A DNA stretch of 64,000 nucleotides, taken from NCBI RefSeq assembly GCF_014191375.1, contig NZ_JACHWN010000001.1, positions 434,001-498,000 of the forward strand. The letters run 5' to 3'. Shown here in pieces: positions 61,895-64,000 of this stretch. The translations under genes were made by a program, and so were the position numbers. Position 1 is the stretch's first letter; each line of letters starts with the position of its first letter. This DNA is from Mesorhizobium sp. RMAD-H1 (lineage in GTDB: Bacteria; Pseudomonadota; Alphaproteobacteria; Rhizobiales; Rhizobiaceae). The notes beneath the pieces are model-generated. The model saw only the letters and a list, made by a program, of their open reading frames with translations. It searched no databases and was not told where the DNA came from.

Positions 61895-64000
61895 TGCTCG
61901 ACCTTCTGCTCGAACTTCGCTCCGAGGAAATCCCGGCTCGCATGCAGCGCAAGGCAGCGGGCGATTTGAAGAAGCTTGTCACCGACGGCCTGGTCGAGGC
62001 GGGGCTGACCTATGAGGCGGCGCGCGAATACTGGACGCCGCGCCGGCTGGCGCTCGACATTCGCGGCCTCACCATCCGCTCCAAGGACGTGCACGAGGAA
62101 CGCAAGGGCCCGAGTGTCAAGGCGCCGGAACAGGCGATCCAGGGCTTCCTGCGCTCGGCCGGCCTCACCGACATCTCGCAGGCCCATGTCCACACCGACC
62201 CGAAGAAGGGCGATTTCTACGTCGCCCATATCACCAGGCCGGGCCGCGCGGCGGAAGAGATCATCGCCGAGCTGATCCCGCAGGTGATCCGCGATTTCCC
62301 CTGGCCGAAATCCATGCGCTGGGGCGCGGCGTCGGCGAAGCCCGGCTCATTGCGCTGGGTGCGCCCGCTGCAATCGATCCTCTGCACCTTCGGCCCGGAA
62401 ACCGAGGAGCCGGTGGTGGTGGATTTCGCGGTCGACGGCATCCGCTCCGGCAACGTCACCTACGGCCACCGCTTCATGAGCGATGGCGAGCCGATCACCG
62501 TCCGCCGTTTCGATGATTATGTCGCGAAGCTGGAGAAGGCCAAGGTCGTGCTCGATGCCGACCGCCGCAAGGAGATGATCCTTGACGACGCCCGCAATCT
62601 CGCCTTTGCCTCCGGCCTCGAGCTGGTCGAGGACGAGGGGCTGCTGGAGGAGGTTTCAGGCCTGGTCGAATGGCCCGTCGTGCTGATGGGCACCTTCGAG
62701 GAGGAATTCCTGGCCATCCCGCCGGAAGTCATCCGCCTCACCATCCGCGCCAACCAGAAATGCTTCGTCACCCGCAGGCAGGGCGAGAGCGAAGCGCTCT
62801 CCAACCGCTTCATCCTCGTCTCCAACATCGAGGCGAAGGATGGCGGCAAGGAAATCGCCTATGGCAATGGCAAGGTCGTGCGCGCCCGCCTGTCCGACGC
62901 GCTCTATTTCTGGAAAACCGACCAGGCCGACCTGCCCGATGTGGCAAAGCTGAAAGCCTCGGCGGACAAGCTCGGACTTAAGCTGGATAAGCCGCTCGAC
63001 CAGCGCATGGCGCGGCTGGATGCGCTGGATGTGACCTTCCACGCCAAGCTCGGCACGCAAGGCGCGCGCGTCGAGCGCATCCGCCGTCTCGCGCGCGAAA
63101 TCGCCCCCATCGTCGGCGCCGATCCGGAGCTGGCCGAACGTGCCGCCGTGCTCGCCAAGGCGGATTTGCAGACCGAGGTGGTCGGCGAGTTCCCCGAACT
63201 GCAGGGCGGCATGGGCCGCAAATACGCGACTCTGCAAGGCGAGCATGAATCCGTCGCCGCCGCCATCGAGGAACACTACAAGCCCCTCGGCCCCAGCGAC
63301 CGCGTCCCGCGCGATCCGGTGTCCATTGCCGTGGCCTTGGCGGACAAGCTGGATACGCTTGTCGGCTTCTGGGCCATTGATGAAAAGCCGACAGGTTCGA
63401 AAGATCCCTTCGCGCTGCGAAGGGCGGCGCTGGGCGTGATCCGTCTGGTGCTGGAGAATGATATTCGCTTCTCGTTCAAAGCACTCGTCGATATTTGGAT
63501 GAAGATACAGAATCGTACTGAAGGCGGCAGTATTATTATCCAAGACACTCCAAACAATACTCGTAACAAGCTTGGTTCTGAAGGGAAATCCCAGGCAGGT
63601 CTTCCCAGCTTTAGAGTTCATGGCTCAATGATTTTAAGTATGCCGGAAGAGATGTTCCGGACCAAAATGGTAGGGCATATCCAAGATCTCCTCTCCTTCT
63701 TCCATGACCGCCTGAAGGTCTACCTCAAGGACGAAGGCGCGCGTTACGATGCCATCGATGCGGTGCTTTCGCCCGAGGCGGACAATCTGCTGCTGATCGC
63801 GCGGCGGGTCGAAGCGCTGATCTATTTCATCAACACCGAGGACGGCAAGAACCTGCTGGCCGGAACAAAACGCGCCGCCAACATCCTCGCCGCCGAGGAA
63901 AAGAAGGGCACGCGGGTCGCCGAAGCCGTCGATCCCGCGCTTTTCCGCGAGGAAGAGGAGAGGGCGCTCTTCGCCGCCATCGGTGAGGCGGAAAAGGATG
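61894..64000 (+). CDS. glyS: Glycyl-tRNA synthetase beta subunit, 5' part, with unusual insertion
   Basis: The beta subunit runs off the right edge after about 702 codons. It starts [21 protein letters not shown] and contains [43 protein letters not shown] and [22 protein letters not shown]; the HD-type domain is at [20 protein letters not shown]. The reading frame is open throughout. Between [10 protein letters not shown] (near codon 528) and [14 protein letters not shown] (near codon 600) lies a segment of about 70 codons that is much AT-richer and more Asn/Ser/Ile-rich than the rest. In other GlyS proteins this linker is shorter by my recollection. The insertion is in frame, so the protein is probably functional. 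Confidence 0.95.
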   Translation, partial: MLDLLLELRSEEIPARMQRKAAGDLKKLVTDGLVEAGLTYEAAREYWTPRRLALDIRGLTIRSKDVHEERKGPSVKAPEQAIQGFLRSAGLTDISQAHVHTDPKKGDFYVAHITRPGRAAEEIIAELIPQVIRDFPWPKSMRWGAASAKPGSLRWVRPLQSILCTFGPETEEPVVVDFAVDGIRSGNVTYGHRFMSDGEPITVRRFDDYVAKLEKAKVVLDADRRKEMILDDARNLAFASGLELVEDEGLLEEVSGLVEWPVVLMGTFEEEFLAIPPEVIRLTIRANQKCFVTRRQGESEALSNRFILVSNIEAKDGGKEIAYGNGKVVRARLSDALYFWKTDQADLPDVAKLKASADKLGLKLDKPLDQRMARLDALDVTFHAKLGTQGARVERIRRLAREIAPIVGADPELAERAAVLAKADLQTEVVGEFPELQGGMGRKYATLQGEHESVAAAIEEHYKPLGPSDRVPRDPVSIAVALADKLDTLVGFWAIDEKPTGSKDPFALRRAALGVIRLVLENDIRFSFKALVDIWMKIQNRTEGGSIIIQDTPNNTRNKLGSEGKSQAGLPSFRVHGSMILSMPEEMFRTKMVGHIQDLLSFFHDRLKVYLKDEGARYDAIDAVLSPEADNLLLIARRVEALIYFINTEDGKNLLAGTKRAANILAAEEKKGTRVAEAVDPALFREEEERALFAAIGEAEKD

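Noticed and set aside
1-64000. CRISPR arrays, tRNA or rRNA genes, prophage or insertion sequence
   Set aside because: No regularly spaced direct repeats, no cloverleaf or CCA-type ends, and no transposase, integrase or phage structural gene was recognised by reading both strands.

Overview
The window is a GC-rich (about 60 %) chromosomal segment of an alphaproteobacterium. It is most likely a member of the Rhizobiaceae (Rhizobium/Sinorhizobium/Agrobacterium/Shinella type). The pointers are a dctA-dctBD locus with its sigma54 promoter, a BacA-type peptide transporter, an Irr-type iron box in front of efeUOB, an F0 operon with paired b' and b subunits, DUF1127/cuckoo-type and alpha-r14-type anti-Shine-Dalgarno RNAs, and many promoters of the alphaproteobacterial general stress sigma factor EcfG/RpoE2 (GGAAC-N16-cGTT). 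No tRNA, rRNA, CRISPR, prophage or intact insertion sequence was seen. The species cannot be named from sequence reading alone.

Layout. 0-3.1 kb: the end of cydB with the small subunit cydX, an IalB-family secreted protein, and an AraC-type regulator. 3.1-8.0 kb: C4-dicarboxylate uptake (dctA) divergent from its two-component system dctB-dctD. 8.2-11.7 kb: a glutathione transferase, a fatty acid desaturase, a small DUF4167-like protein, and a stress-controlled small gene followed by an SDR. 12.1-15.7 kb: a compact four-gene operon that pairs an exported arylsulfotransferase-like propeller protein with two membrane proteins and a PAPS-type sulfotransferase. This is the most system-like unexplained locus. 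15.7-18.8 kb: small stress genes under divergent EcfG-type promoters, a CBS protein, a DUF1428 protein and an SDR. 18.9-19.6 kb: three minus-strand elements, namely an alpha-r14-like sRNA, a DUF1127 gene and a tandem array of CCTCCTCCC-loop hairpins. 19.9-24.4 kb: Irr box and efeU-efeO-efeB plus a second M75 protein. 24.4-29.0 kb: a putative lysine or basic amino acid catabolic neighbourhood (Lrp regulator, lysine dehydrogenase-like enzyme, orphan binding protein, FAD amine oxidase, LysE exporter). 29.2-33.3 kb: aldo/keto reductase and further EcfG-type genes. 33.4-39.1 kb: NTF2-like protein, 2OG oxygenase, MFS, BacA, polysaccharide deacetylase, NnrU. 39.2-44.1 kb: YfgM-like protein, Der, an AT-rich low-coding island, a VOC protein and an SleB-type hydrolase. 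44.2-45.6 kb: a TetR/SDR divergent pair with clear operators. 45.8-48.8 kb: atpI-atpB-atpE-atpF'-atpF. 48.9-56.5 kb: nitrilase-family protein, rnhB, radical SAM, short GT2, moaB, ispE, S49 protease, nhaA. 56.6-64 kb: trmN6-like, DUF2007, ispB-type polyprenyl synthase, a large TPR protein, glyQ and the start of glyS, which carries an unusual AT-rich in-frame segment.

How it works together. Much of the window is core metabolism and membrane energetics, interspersed with a dispersed general-stress regulon. Seven EcfG-like promoters can be read by eye in front of small proteins, a DUF892 ferritin-like protein, a CBS protein and an SRPBCC-ADH pair. Post-transcriptional control by anti-SD RNAs is concentrated in under 1 kb at 18.9-19.6 kb. 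Functional names are based on motif recognition only; no database search was possible.
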